Assembly: GCA_031290625.1 (NCBI GenBank) | Contig: JAITND010000035.1 | Coordinates: forward strand, 1-32,941 | From: Endomicrobium sp. | GTDB taxonomy: Bacteria; Elusimicrobiota; Endomicrobiia; Endomicrobiales; Endomicrobiaceae | Reading direction: 5' to 3' | DNA: 32,941 nucleotides | In this document: piece by piece, positions 1 through 7,629 of the stretch | Layout: each line of letters begins with the position of its first letter | Numbering within the stretch: the first letter of the stretch is position 1 | Translations under genes and position numbers: made by a program | The notes under the pieces: model-generated | What the model was told of the DNA's origin: nothing | Databases searched by the model: none | The model's input: only the letters and a program-made list of their open reading frames with translations

Positions 1-453
1 ATGAAAAAGATATTAAGTTTAGTAATGGCGTTAACATTGTTATGTTTGCCGCTGGAAGGAGTTTTTGCTGAGTGTACGAAAATTAGCTCTGAACAAGTAA
101 ACGAGCTTGAAAAGAAGATAAGAAAAGCTAATGAGAAAGAGTATGAAAATAAAAAAGAAAATGAGTCTTTTTTTGAAAAACATCTATGGGGATGTGTTTG
201 TGGTGGGGCTGTTGGCATAGTTGGTATACTTGGATTAATTTTTTATGCTGGCATGGTCCAAGGCGAGATTTATGAAATGAATACTATCCGGTATAGAGAG
301 AGGGAAAGGGAGATCGACAATACCCTCGCCAGACGAGAGGAGCAGCAACAAGTCGAGCAAAGAAACACAAGGTTAGCAGCAGCAGGAATAGGAGTGGGAG
401 TGCTTGGAGGAGGAGTTTGTTTTTTGGTGAGAAGATTTTTTACAAGCGGATAA
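1..453 (+). CDS. Small exported/membrane protein of unknown function
   Basis: I do not recognise this 150-residue protein. It opens with a lysine pair and a hydrophobic core ending in VFAEC around residues 20-25, which reads as a signal peptide, so the ATG at base 1 is a believable start even though upstream sequence is not visible. Residues about 27-60 are very rich in Lys and Glu. A glycine-rich hydrophobic segment at about 62-86 and a second at about 125-146 look membrane-spanning. Between them is an Arg/Glu/Gln-rich stretch likely to be helical. The C-terminus ends in basic residues straight after the last hydrophobic segment. It is on the opposite strand to the long gene cluster that follows, so it is transcribed separately. 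Confidence 0.6.
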   Translation: MKKILSLVMALTLLCLPLEGVFAECTKISSEQVNELEKKIRKANEKEYENKKENESFFEKHLWGCVCGGAVGIVGILGLIFYAGMVQGEIYEMNTIRYREREREIDNTLARREEQQQVEQRNTRLAAAGIGVGVLGGGVCFLVRRFFTSG

Positions 454-500
454 GCCTTAACCAAAGACTTCTTCGCAAGCAAATTGACGCTTTGTTAAAC

Positions 501-949
501 CTAAAGTCTTGCGTTTACAATAATCATAACAGGAAGTTTGCCGTCTTTAATAAAATTTAAAAATCCTATTACCACGCCAAAAGAAACTCCTTTAAAAGTT
601 TCCGACATAGCAAGAAATCCTGTTTGAAGACCTACAAATTGCTTTGATATTGTAACTTAAGCTTTGACATGGATGCTTCTGGGAAAGTTTGAAGACCTAC
701 AAATTGCTTTGATATTGTAACTAGACCTGTTTGCCAAGCTTTTGCGTCATCGGTTTTGGAATAAATAAAATTCCAGCCCACTCCTACTAACTCAAGCGTA
801 TAATTCCCTATGCCTATTTCCAACCCGCATACCGAATTATTGGTTGGAACTGCAATTTTGTCCCACAAAGATATTTTAATAGGAGTCACTGCAAACGACA
901 AAGCCACAAATGAAAACACTGCGCACAATGCTAGTAATACTTTTTTCAT
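501..949 (-). pseudogene. Broken small exported protein (GLQxG-type repeat protein)
   Basis: The gene starts at 949 behind a strong ribosome site (AAGGAGG, 5 bases from ATG) and has a clear signal peptide (MKKVLLALCAVFSF... to SFAV). The first 77 or so residues read normally, then a 36-base direct repeat (622-657 and 687-722) with a 29-base filler adds 65 bases, which is not a multiple of three. The current frame therefore ends early at 632 after 105 residues. Removing one repeat copy plus the filler restores an open frame to a TAG at 501-503, giving 127 residues that continue GLQTGFLAMSETFKG and finish near PVMIIVNARL. The restored GLQTG / GVSFGVV pattern resembles small surface or exported proteins with repeated G-L-Q-x-G units. 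It could be dead, or switchable by loss of a repeat copy. It follows engB by 33 bases on the same strand. Confidence 0.65.
622..722. repeat. 36-base direct repeat interrupting a gene
   Basis: Bases 622-657 and 687-722 are identical over 36 bases and are separated by 29 unrelated bases. The repeat lies inside the minus-strand exported protein gene and shifts its frame by 65 bases. Confidence 0.9.
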
Positions 950-982
950 GAATCCTCCTTAGTTTTAGGATACGTTACAACC

Positions 983-1564
983 CTAACAATTTAGAAATTT
1001 CACGATGTCAGTTTGAAGATTGTCAAAACCACGCTTGTTTTTTGCGCTTACAGCAAATGTATTAGATTTGTCTATGCCAAAGTATTGTACAACTTTATTT
1101 TGTATTTCGTCTTGCGAAATATCTCTTGGCACTTTATCACACTTATTAGCAATAATTTTAAAAAAAATATTGTTCTCGTCTAGCCAATCTGCCATATTAA
1201 AATCTAATTCTGTCGGCCCGACAAAAGCGTCTATAATTATATAAACCCTCTTCTTGTTTTTTCTTAAGATTATACAATCTTCTATCATTCTGTTCCAGAG
1301 GTCTTTCTCTTGAGGGTCTACTCTTGCAAAACCATATCCCGGCAAATCTATTATCCATTTTTTCATGGCTGCACTATAAATATTTATGCTTCTAGTGCGT
1401 CCTGGAGTTTTTGAAGTTCTAGCCAAATTCTTTTGGGAACACAAAGCGTTTATAACGCTGCTTTTACCTACGTTAGACCTGCCAGATAAAATAACCTCAG
1501 CCATACTTTGCGGAAGCAGTTTAGCATTTGATTCCGCTCTAAAAAATACCGTCTTTTCAAGCAT
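983..1564 (-). CDS. engB: Ribosome biogenesis GTPase EngB/YsxC
   Basis: This is a TrmE-Era-EngA-EngB-Septin-like (TRAFAC) GTPase of 193 residues, the usual length for EngB/YsxC, which assists late assembly of the large ribosomal subunit. The G1 P-loop GRSNVGKSS is at residues 28-36, G3 DLPGYGFA at 73-80, G4 NKCD at 140-143 and G5 SAK at 173-175. All nucleotide-binding motifs are intact. The start codon is one base after the stop of the upstream Bax-inhibitor-like gene, so it belongs to the same transcript and is close to the end of the long minus-strand cluster. Nothing about it looks degraded. Confidence 0.96.
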   Translation of the reverse strand: MLEKTVFFRAESNAKLLPQSMAEVILSGRSNVGKSSVINALCSQKNLARTSKTPGRTRSINIYSAAMKKWIIDLPGYGFARVDPQEKDLWNRMIEDCIILRKNKKRVYIIIDAFVGPTELDFNMADWLDENNIFFKIIANKCDKVPRDISQDEIQNKVVQYFGIDKSNTFAVSAKNKRGFDNLQTDIVKFLNC

Positions 1565-1565
1565 T

Positions 1566-2276
1566 TTAATTTCTCGTTCTGAACAAAAGCCTTAGTATTT
1601 CAAGATACAGCCAAACAAGCGTTACCATTAAAGCAAAAGAGCCGTACCATTCCATATATTTGGGCGCTCCGCGCTGCGCGCCGCGTTCAATTAAGTCAAA
1701 ATCTATAATGAGATTTAAAGCGGCAACAGCAACTATTATAAGACTAACTACCATGCCAAGACTAGAAGAATCTGTCAAAAATCTAAATCCTCTTGCGCCG
1801 AAAGCGCTCATAAGCAAATCTATAAGATATACTAAAGCTATTGCAAAAGTTGAAAGTATAACAACTTTTTTAAACCTTGGCGTGGCTTTAAGCATACCAG
1901 TTTTATAAGCGGCAAGCATACAAAACAAAACGCACATTGTTAAAAGAACAGCGTTTATGACAATGCCGGGGTATGATTTCTCAAAATAAACGGAAATTAC
2001 TCCCAAAACAAGTCCCTCGCAAACAGCGTATATTGGCGATAAAAACGGCGATAAAGTCATTTTAAAAGCAGTGATTATTGCCAAGACAAAAGCTCCCAGC
2101 AATATTGGAACAACTAGCGGCATTATAATGGCAGGGTGAGTCCAAGAATAAAATGCGCCGGCTGCAAGCAAAACCCATAAAATTATACTCTTGTTTATGG
2201 TCCCGGTCACCGTCATAACGTCTGCGCTCCTGACAGTCGTTTGAAAAACGCTGTCCTTTAAAAGCGGATTACTCAT
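1566..2276 (-). CDS. Bax inhibitor-1/YccA-like membrane protein
   Basis: This is an integral membrane protein of 236 residues with about seven hydrophobic segments. It resembles the bacterial Bax inhibitor-1 group in which an N-terminal NPLL segment is followed by a motif like MTVTGTINKS, and acidic residues occur in the last helices (DFDLIE). Eukaryotic relatives are calcium-leak channels; the bacterial role is not settled. I place the start at the ATG at 2276 rather than a TTG at 2288, because GGAGG lies 5 bases upstream and the Nudix gene stops one base before it. It lies between the Nudix hydrolase and engB in the minus-strand cluster and is probably translationally coupled to the Nudix gene. 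Confidence 0.85.
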   Translation of the reverse strand: MSNPLLKDSVFQTTVRSADVMTVTGTINKSIILWVLLAAGAFYSWTHPAIIMPLVVPILLGAFVLAIITAFKMTLSPFLSPIYAVCEGLVLGVISVYFEKSYPGIVINAVLLTMCVLFCMLAAYKTGMLKATPRFKKVVILSTFAIALVYLIDLLMSAFGARGFRFLTDSSSLGMVVSLIIVAVAALNLIIDFDLIERGAQRGAPKYMEWYGSFALMVTLVWLYLEILRLLFRTRN

Positions 2277-2277
2277 A

Positions 2278-2715
2278 CTATCCTCCAATAATTTTATCGT
2301 AAGCTAATTTTATAATTTTCTTTTGATTGTCAAAAGAAAGAAGCTTTTTGGCTTTTTTTATATCCTCCCATTCTAGTTTTAATATTTCATTCTCATCAAA
2401 ACTCAAAGCATCTTCTAAGGCCAGAGCAAGAAAGTAAATCGAGCGCTTTTCAACCAAGCGCCTTTTGGTTTCATTTATGGCGCCGGCGATTAGATAGACG
2501 TCTTCTTGTCTGAAATTTTCAATAAATTTAACTTTTTTTATTCCTGTTTCTTCAAAAATTTCTCTGGTTGCGGTTTCAGTTTCGCTCTCGCCGTTTTCAA
2601 CATGTCCTTTTGGAAAACCCCACATAGCGCTCCTCTTAGAATTAACAAGCAAAAAAACAGGCGCGCCGTTTTGCATCTTATAAACTACGGCCCCGCATGA
2701 AGTTTCTTTGAGCAT
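2278..2715 (-). CDS. Nudix hydrolase (Ap4A-hydrolase-like)
   Basis: The 145-residue protein is a single Nudix domain. The full Nudix box (G-x5-E-x7-R-E-U-x-E-E-x-G-U) is present at residues 37-59, from GHVENGE to REIFEETGI, supplying the metal-binding glutamates. The short domain with N-terminal SCGAVVY and a W-x-F-P-K-G-H lead-in is typical of bis(5'-nucleosyl)-tetraphosphatase-type or general house-cleaning Nudix enzymes; the exact substrate cannot be read from the sequence. Its ATG directly follows the TAA of ptsI with no gap, and AAGGA of its ribosome site sits inside the end of ptsI, so translation is probably coupled. Confidence 0.9.
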   Translation of the reverse strand: MLKETSCGAVVYKMQNGAPVFLLVNSKRSAMWGFPKGHVENGESETETATREIFEETGIKKVKFIENFRQEDVYLIAGAINETKRRLVEKRSIYFLALALEDALSFDENEILKLEWEDIKKAKKLLSFDNQKKIIKLAYDKIIGG

Positions 2716-4461
2716 TTATCCTTCTTGTTTCATAAACAAATCAATCTCTTTTAAAATTGACTTACTATCTTCTAGTTTTAAAACTTTATCAGCCATAACA
2801 TTACAATCCGCAAAGGAAATACTTCTTATTATTTTTTTAATCGGCGCAATTTGCATCGGCGACACGCTGAATTCATCAAGCCCCATACCTAAAATAATAG
2901 GTGCAAATTTTGGATCTCCCGCCATTTCTCCGCACATGGCAACTTTTATTCCAGCTTTATGCCCTTCGTCAATAATACGTTTTATAAACCTCAAAATTGC
3001 CGGATGCATAGGGTCGTATAAATATGCGACATTTTCGTTAACTCTGTCCACCGCCAGCGTATATTGTATCAAATCATTGGTTCCTATTGATACAAAATCC
3101 ACTTCTTTTGCTATGGAATCAATCACCGCCACAGCCGACGGTACTTCTATCATGGCTCCAACTTCCATATTTTCATCAAACTTTATGTTTTCTTTTCCTA
3201 AATCTTCCTTTACTTTGTCAAGAATAGCATTTGCCGCCCTTAACTCTTCAAGCCCTGAAATCATTGGATACATCAATTTTACTTTTCCTAAAACAGAAGC
3301 CCTTAAGATAGCTCTCAACTGGCTTACAAATATTTCTGGATACTTAAGACACAATCTTATGGCTCTTAAGCCTAAAAACGGATTAGATTCGCCGCCAAGA
3401 TTTAATAACCCCATTTTGACAAGTTTGTCGCCGCCCAAGTCAAACGTCCTTATTGTCGCGGCATAAGGCAGCATTTGTTGCGCTACTTTAGAATATATAT
3501 CAAAATGTTCCTGTTCCGTAGGAATAGAATCGCGATTTAAATATATTACTTCTGTTCTGTAGAGACCTATGCCAGACGCTCCGTTATTCAAAATAATCGG
3601 CACTTCATCAAAATGATCAATATTGGCAAAGACAAAAACTTCATGTTTATCTGCAGTTTCCGCAGTTAAACTTTTAAGTTTTTTAGATTCTCTTGCGGCT
3701 GCCAATTGCAAAATATATTTATTTTTGTAATGTAGTAATGTTTCTTGAGAAGGATTTAATATAACTTCGCCTTTATCGCCGTCAACTATTATTTCTTCGC
3801 CAGTTTTAACAAGCGAAGATATATTTTTAAGCCCTACTACGGCAGGCATGGCAAGACCTTGAGCGATAATTGCCGTATGGTAAGTCTTGCCGCCTATATC
3901 CGTAGCAAAGCCTGAAATCTTCTTCCCTCTTACAGATACAGTATCAGCCGGAGTCAAATTGCGCGCGATAATAACGGAACCTTCGTCTAGTTTTGCAATA
4001 TTTTTTTCTTTCTTGCCAAAAAGATTTGTAAGAATTTTCCTGCCTACGGCTTGAATATCAACTTTTCTTTCTTTAAAAAAATCGTCATCTATATTCTCAA
4101 AAGAACGAACAATCTTATAAAGAACTTTAAAAAGAGCATATTCGGCATTGACCCCGTCGTCGATAAGTTTATACGCGTCTTCTCTTAACGCAGGATCATC
4201 TAAAATCAAAATATATACGTTTGCTATATTGGCGTAATTTTTCCCAAGGACGTCATTAATTTTACAGTACGTAACCTTGAATTCGCTTCTACTTTTCTCT
4301 ATAGCCTCGTCAAAACGTTTTCTTTCAGCTTCTCTAAAAGGTTTGGGAATTTCTTTGCGAATGAAATAAAAATCTTCTTCTTCGAGAAGAAAAACTTTCC
4401 CTATGGCAATCCCCGGAGATGCGGCAATCCCTTTTAAAATTATGTCTTTATCAACGAACAT
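2716..4461 (-). CDS. ptsI: PTS enzyme I (phosphoenolpyruvate-protein phosphotransferase)
   Basis: This 581-residue protein takes phosphate from PEP and passes it to HPr, the first step of the sugar phosphotransferase system. The N-terminal swivelling domain carries the phosphohistidine at His195 in GGKTYHTAI. The usual motif has Ser before the His, so Tyr194 is a deviation. The PEP-binding barrel is present with DLGGDKL, NPFLGLRAIR and SIGTNDLIQYTLAVDR, followed by a C-terminal CGEMAGDP segment. Length is normal for the family (about 570-580). The gene lies 8 bases after HPr (ptsH), as in classical pts operons, and directly before a Nudix gene. It would drive both the mannose-type IIABCD system and the PtsN-like IIA in this cluster. 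Confidence 0.96.
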   Translation of the reverse strand: MFVDKDIILKGIAASPGIAIGKVFLLEEEDFYFIRKEIPKPFREAERKRFDEAIEKSRSEFKVTYCKINDVLGKNYANIANVYILILDDPALREDAYKLIDDGVNAEYALFKVLYKIVRSFENIDDDFFKERKVDIQAVGRKILTNLFGKKEKNIAKLDEGSVIIARNLTPADTVSVRGKKISGFATDIGGKTYHTAIIAQGLAMPAVVGLKNISSLVKTGEEIIVDGDKGEVILNPSQETLLHYKNKYILQLAAARESKKLKSLTAETADKHEVFVFANIDHFDEVPIILNNGASGIGLYRTEVIYLNRDSIPTEQEHFDIYSKVAQQMLPYAATIRTFDLGGDKLVKMGLLNLGGESNPFLGLRAIRLCLKYPEIFVSQLRAILRASVLGKVKLMYPMISGLEELRAANAILDKVKEDLGKENIKFDENMEVGAMIEVPSAVAVIDSIAKEVDFVSIGTNDLIQYTLAVDRVNENVAYLYDPMHPAILRFIKRIIDEGHKAGIKVAMCGEMAGDPKFAPIILGMGLDEFSVSPMQIAPIKKIIRSISFADCNVMADKVLKLEDSKSILKEIDLFMKQEG

Positions 4462-4469
4462 GAACGCCC

Positions 4470-4733
4470 CTATTCGCTAAATTTTGAATTAAACAACCTT
4501 TCTATAGCGGCGATAGTCTCGCCTTCATCAGGACCGTCTACGACGAATTTTAATTTGCTTCCGCAAGCAGCGGCTAACGCCATAACACCCATTACGCTCT
4601 TAGCGTCAACCTCAAAATCATCTTTTAAAATTTTAACGCCTGATTGATATTTATTTAGAGTCTGCACGAGAGTCGCCGCGGGTCTTGCATGTAACCCCGA
4701 CTTATTTGAAACAACTATAATCTTTTCTTTCAT
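4470..4733 (-). CDS. ptsH: Phosphocarrier protein HPr
   Basis: This is an 87-residue HPr, the small carrier between enzyme I and the sugar-specific IIA proteins. His15, the phosphorylation site for enzyme I, is present in SGLHARPAA. Ser46 in AKSVMGVMAL, the site used by HPr kinase, is also present. Having both sites together with hprK in the same cluster indicates the regulatory circuit seen in Firmicutes and in several proteobacteria, where HPr-Ser-P controls PTS flux. It lies 3 bases after the IID gene and 8 bases before ptsI, in a continuous minus-strand set. The sequence is well conserved and looks functional. Confidence 0.96.
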   Translation of the reverse strand: MKEKIIVVSNKSGLHARPAATLVQTLNKYQSGVKILKDDFEVDAKSVMGVMALAAACGSKLKFVVDGPDEGETIAAIERLFNSKFSE

Positions 4734-4736
4734 TTT

Positions 4737-5507
4737 TTATATTCCCAAAAAAGACATTATTATACATATAGTTAAAACGGAAAACATAGAAAATAAAGGT
4801 CCAAATTTATTAGACGCAAAAAACGATAATAAGAAAATCGCTATATATGCAAATAAATCAATATCGCCTGAATTAAAAAGCCTGCTTTCGCTGCTAAAAC
4901 CAAAAACAGCCAAATATAGAGAAAAAGCCGCCAGAGCCATTACAAAAACTCCAAAACGAACAGAATCTGACATTGATTTAAAACGAGCCAAAGTTTTTAT
5001 ACTATTAGAAGAATATTTAAAACCTTCATATAGAAAACGAATCCTAGTTTTCAACTGCAAGAAATTGTAAAGCGATATGAAAATAATTGGCGCTAAAATA
5101 ATATATTCTGATCGTCTGTTGGCAAACATAACCATTATAAATATACTTAAAAATGACAACATCGGTCTAAGTTCTCCATAGAAAAAGGGATCGCCTATCG
5201 CTGCAAGAGGACCTGCCATATTGCTTTTAACTCTGTTCATATTGCATATTATCTCTTTGCGATTAGCTGGCTCCATTTTAGCTATTTCTTTCTCCATATT
5301 GACAACTATTCCCACTATTATACCAACCATATACGGTTGAAAATTAAAGTATCCTACGTGCCTTAAAAGAGCTTCTTTTTTTTCTTTTTCTACAGTGTAA
5401 AATCTGTCAAAAAATGGTCTTAATATAAAAACAAAACCTATATTTTGCATTCGCTCGTAATTCCACAATGCCTGCAGAAAAAAACTTCTTATGAAGACTT
5501 TAATCAT
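4737..5507 (-). CDS. PTS mannose-family IID component
   Basis: The 256-residue protein matches the IID subunit of mannose-family PTS permeases, which with IIC forms the membrane channel that takes up and phosphorylates the sugar. The N-terminal segment with SFFLQALWNYERMQNIGF is characteristic (family members have a similar F..Q..WNYE..Q..GF block). Next comes a cytosolic part with RHVGYFNFQPYM, and the protein ends in several hydrophobic segments. The conserved loop around GPLAAIGDPFFYG is intact. It overlaps the end of the IIC gene by 8 bases and is followed 3 bases later by ptsH. The sugar cannot be told from sequence; mannose/glucose, amino sugars and others are all possible. A mainly regulatory role is also possible. 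Confidence 0.93.
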   Translation of the reverse strand: MIKVFIRSFFLQALWNYERMQNIGFVFILRPFFDRFYTVEKEKKEALLRHVGYFNFQPYMVGIIVGIVVNMEKEIAKMEPANRKEIICNMNRVKSNMAGPLAAIGDPFFYGELRPMLSFLSIFIMVMFANRRSEYIILAPIIFISLYNFLQLKTRIRFLYEGFKYSSNSIKTLARFKSMSDSVRFGVFVMALAAFSLYLAVFGFSSESRLFNSGDIDLFAYIAIFLLSFFASNKFGPLFSMFSVLTICIIMSFLGI

Positions 5508-6141
5508 TTCCGGAATTCCCCAAAAACAAAACTCTTATATTGGTCATATTATACGCCGCTCCAAAACCTGCCGCTGGAAACAAATACCAAGCCTTTGCCA
5601 ACCCCGATAAAACATATTTTGGCAATTGCGCATAAATATCGCAAAACAGTTTACCTCCAATTGCGATAGCAAACAAATAAAACAAAAAAGCTCTTAAGAG
5701 AAAGAAAAGTAATCCTGACCAAATACCAATTTCTATACGCCAAATTTTAGCATCTTTAATACCGTCTCCCACCCAATGCATTATTTTAACGTTAAGCTTC
5801 CTTCCCAATATATCAATCCATCTATATAAATAAGCAAACGGAATTGCTAAAAGTATGCTCAAAATCGCCGCATCTTTAAAACCGGGGAAATACGCGCATG
5901 TCCAAAAAGTAGATAAAATGCCTATCATTGAAATATCTGGAATAACAGCTACTCCCATAGGAACAGTTTTTATCCAAAATAATTCCGATATAACGCCTAT
6001 GCAAAAACCCGTAATTACATCTCCTGCAAAAAAACCAATAATCGGAGCGCAAAATATGGGGCGATAAATCATAAACTGTCCAAAAGCCGTTATATCTGCG
6101 CTGCAGAAAGCCCCGATAAAAGAAACAAGAAAAATATTCAT
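5500..6141 (-). CDS. PTS mannose-family IIC component
   Basis: This 213-residue, very hydrophobic protein is the IIC membrane subunit of a mannose-family PTS permease. It shows the IIC pattern: an N-terminal segment with DITAFGQFMIYRPI, then GFFAGD and ELFWIKTVPMG, then several more membrane helices. It is shorter than Escherichia coli ManY (about 266), mainly through a trimmed loop and C-terminus, but no obvious break is visible. It begins 4 bases after the stop of a decayed glucanotransferase fragment and overlaps IID by 8 bases. The IIA and IIB genes lie on the far side of that fragment. Confidence 0.9.
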   Translation of the reverse strand: MNIFLVSFIGAFCSADITAFGQFMIYRPIFCAPIIGFFAGDVITGFCIGVISELFWIKTVPMGVAVIPDISMIGILSTFWTCAYFPGFKDAAILSILLAIPFAYLYRWIDILGRKLNVKIMHWVGDGIKDAKIWRIEIGIWSGLLFFLLRAFLFYLFAIAIGGKLFCDIYAQLPKYVLSGLAKAWYLFPAAGFGAAYNMTNIRVLFLGNSGND

Positions 6142-6145
6142 GATT

Positions 6146-6670
6146 TTACAATTCCTTTTGCTTCTTTAAATTTGCGCTTGTAGCAAAAGAAAACTTTTTA
6201 ACTTTGCCATGCTTGATTAAACATTTTACAAGAGGCAGCATAACAGCTCCTTGATAAGTTTTCTCAAAGCCATTGTCTGAATTTGAAACAGTTTCAACAG
6301 GATAAACAAAAACTTCGCTTTTTTCAGAAAATTTAACCTCTACTTCCATATTTAAATAACTATCGTATCTCTTCCATATATCGACATTTTTTAGAACTGA
6401 ACAATCATCTCCGCTTTTTGACGTAAAAGCAAAAATCTGTTCCGGAACAAAACAAATGTCTAAATTTTCATTTGAATTATTTTTTATTTCATACTTAACG
6501 TCATAACCATTGAGCGTAGGAAATATCTCTTTTGTAACTTCAACGGGTTTCCCGTCAACTTTTCCGTATCTGGAAAGAACGAGTCTTGAATTCTTTTTTA
6601 AAAATTTTCCGCTATGCTTTACTTGAGGCTCGTATTCTTTTATATGCCATAAAAATAAATTTAACTTTAC
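6146..6670 (-). pseudogene. C-terminal relic of a GH57-type glucanotransferase (DUF1926-like)
   Basis: A continuous open frame of 174 codons runs from just after the IIB stop codon (6671-6673) to TAA at 6146-6148, with no proper start codon. Its translation begins VKLNLFLWHIKEYEP and contains KVDGKPVEVTKEIF, VDIWKRYD and the strong block VYPVETVSNSDNGFEKTYQG. That block resembles the C-terminal beta domain (DUF1926) of GH57 4-alpha-glucanotransferases and alpha-amylases. The catalytic part, normally several hundred residues, is absent. I infer that a full glucanotransferase gene once lay between the PTS IIB and IIC genes and that a deletion removed its 5' part. The relic is in the same frame as IIB, separated only by TGA. 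An internal ATG at 6349 could give a 67-residue product, but this is unlikely to be a real gene. Confidence 0.75.
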
Positions 6671-7180
6671 TCATTTGTTCGCCTTGCAAACAGTTTGGTA
6701 TTCTTTTTCCAGCATATGGGTAATATCCATTTTTTCATCGTCCGGGAGAACTCTATTCTCTATTTCAATTCCTTTGGAATATATTTGACGCAAACTCTTA
6801 ATGTCTTCATCATCGACGCATATGTTATCCATTAACTGTTTTTTTCCCGTTATAAAATGCATTCCGCCAATATTTAAAGACTTGATTTTTAAACCTCTTT
6901 CCATCATATACGCAACGTCTGACGGATGCGTAGCTAAAACCATAATATTTTCTTTATCGTATTCTCCGTCAATTAGCGAAGTCGTCGCGCCTTTAAGAGT
7001 CTTCACGTCAAGCCTTATAGAAGTCGGCAAAGCCAACTTCATAAGAGTCTGTTGCATTTTATCGTTTGCAGCCGAATCCGAAATAACTAAAACGGCATCT
7101 ACATCAAGCGCTTTAAGCCAGCCTTGAACTATTTGCCCATGCACCAATCTGTCGTCTATTCTGATTAAAACTATAGCCAT
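6671..7180 (-). CDS. PTS mannose-family IIB component
   Basis: This 169-residue cytosolic protein is a mannose-family IIB. It receives phosphate from IIA on a histidine and hands it to the sugar. The active-site block IRIDDRLVHGQIVQGW is at residues 6-21, with the phospho-acceptor at His14. Further family features are the LVISD strand, the NIGGMHF block and the length (about 160). The start codon overlaps the stop of the IIA gene by one base (7180). The gene ends at a TGA directly followed, in the same frame, by the glucanotransferase relic. Nothing in IIB itself appears damaged. Confidence 0.95.
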   Translation of the reverse strand: MAIVLIRIDDRLVHGQIVQGWLKALDVDAVLVISDSAANDKMQQTLMKLALPTSIRLDVKTLKGATTSLIDGEYDKENIMVLATHPSDVAYMMERGLKIKSLNIGGMHFITGKKQLMDNICVDDEDIKSLRQIYSKGIEIENRVLPDDEKMDITHMLEKEYQTVCKANK

Positions 7181-7611
7181 TAAGGGTTACCTTTATAAAT
7201 TGCTTGATGCGCTTCTTCTAATACCCGTCTTATATTTGATATGCTTTTTTGCCCCTTAATCAACACCTTGTCAGCAAGTTCAGACAAATTTTTACGCGTT
7301 TTGCTTAACATTACCGCAGACAGTATCATCGGAAGATTTACGCCAGAAATAACTTCAACTTTTAAATCCGCGCATACGCACATCGCAGCGTTGCAAGGAG
7401 TGCCTCCAAACATATCGGCAAGAATCAAAACGCCGTCTTTATCGCTTATGTCTCTCAAAAGAGAGATGATACGCAAACGCATCTGTTCCAAACTATCGCT
7501 TGAACCGCGTTCGACAAAATAAAGATTAGGTTGATTGCCAAATATAGCCGCAGCGACGTTTACAAACTCAGAAGCTAAACCGCCATGGGACGCCACAATA
7601 ATTTTAATCAT
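7180..7611 (-). CDS. PTS mannose-family IIA component
   Basis: This is a 143-residue IIA domain of the mannose (ManX/AgaF-like) family, which accepts phosphate from HPr. His9 in the VASHGGLA motif is the expected phosphorylation site. ILADMFGGTPCNAA in the middle is the second conserved block. It is a stand-alone IIA, with IIB encoded by the next gene rather than fused. It sits 18 bases after rapZ and overlaps IIB by one base. Together with the IIB, IIC and IID genes further down it forms a full four-part permease, interrupted only by the glucanotransferase relic. Confidence 0.95.
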   Translation of the reverse strand: MIKIIVASHGGLASEFVNVAAAIFGNQPNLYFVERGSSDSLEQMRLRIISLLRDISDKDGVLILADMFGGTPCNAAMCVCADLKVEVISGVNLPMILSAVMLSKTRKNLSELADKVLIKGQKSISNIRRVLEEAHQAIYKGNP

Positions 7612-7629
7612 TTTTCCGTCTTAGAAGTT

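Noticed and set aside
457-498. Possible terminator hairpin after the first gene (TTAAC-CAAAG / CTTTGTTAA)
   Set aside because: The stem has a bulge, the loop is about 23 bases and no T-run follows.
2708-3466. A 252-codon plus-strand open frame
   Set aside because: It lies wholly opposite ptsI, which has all its motifs; the plus-strand translation has no family features.
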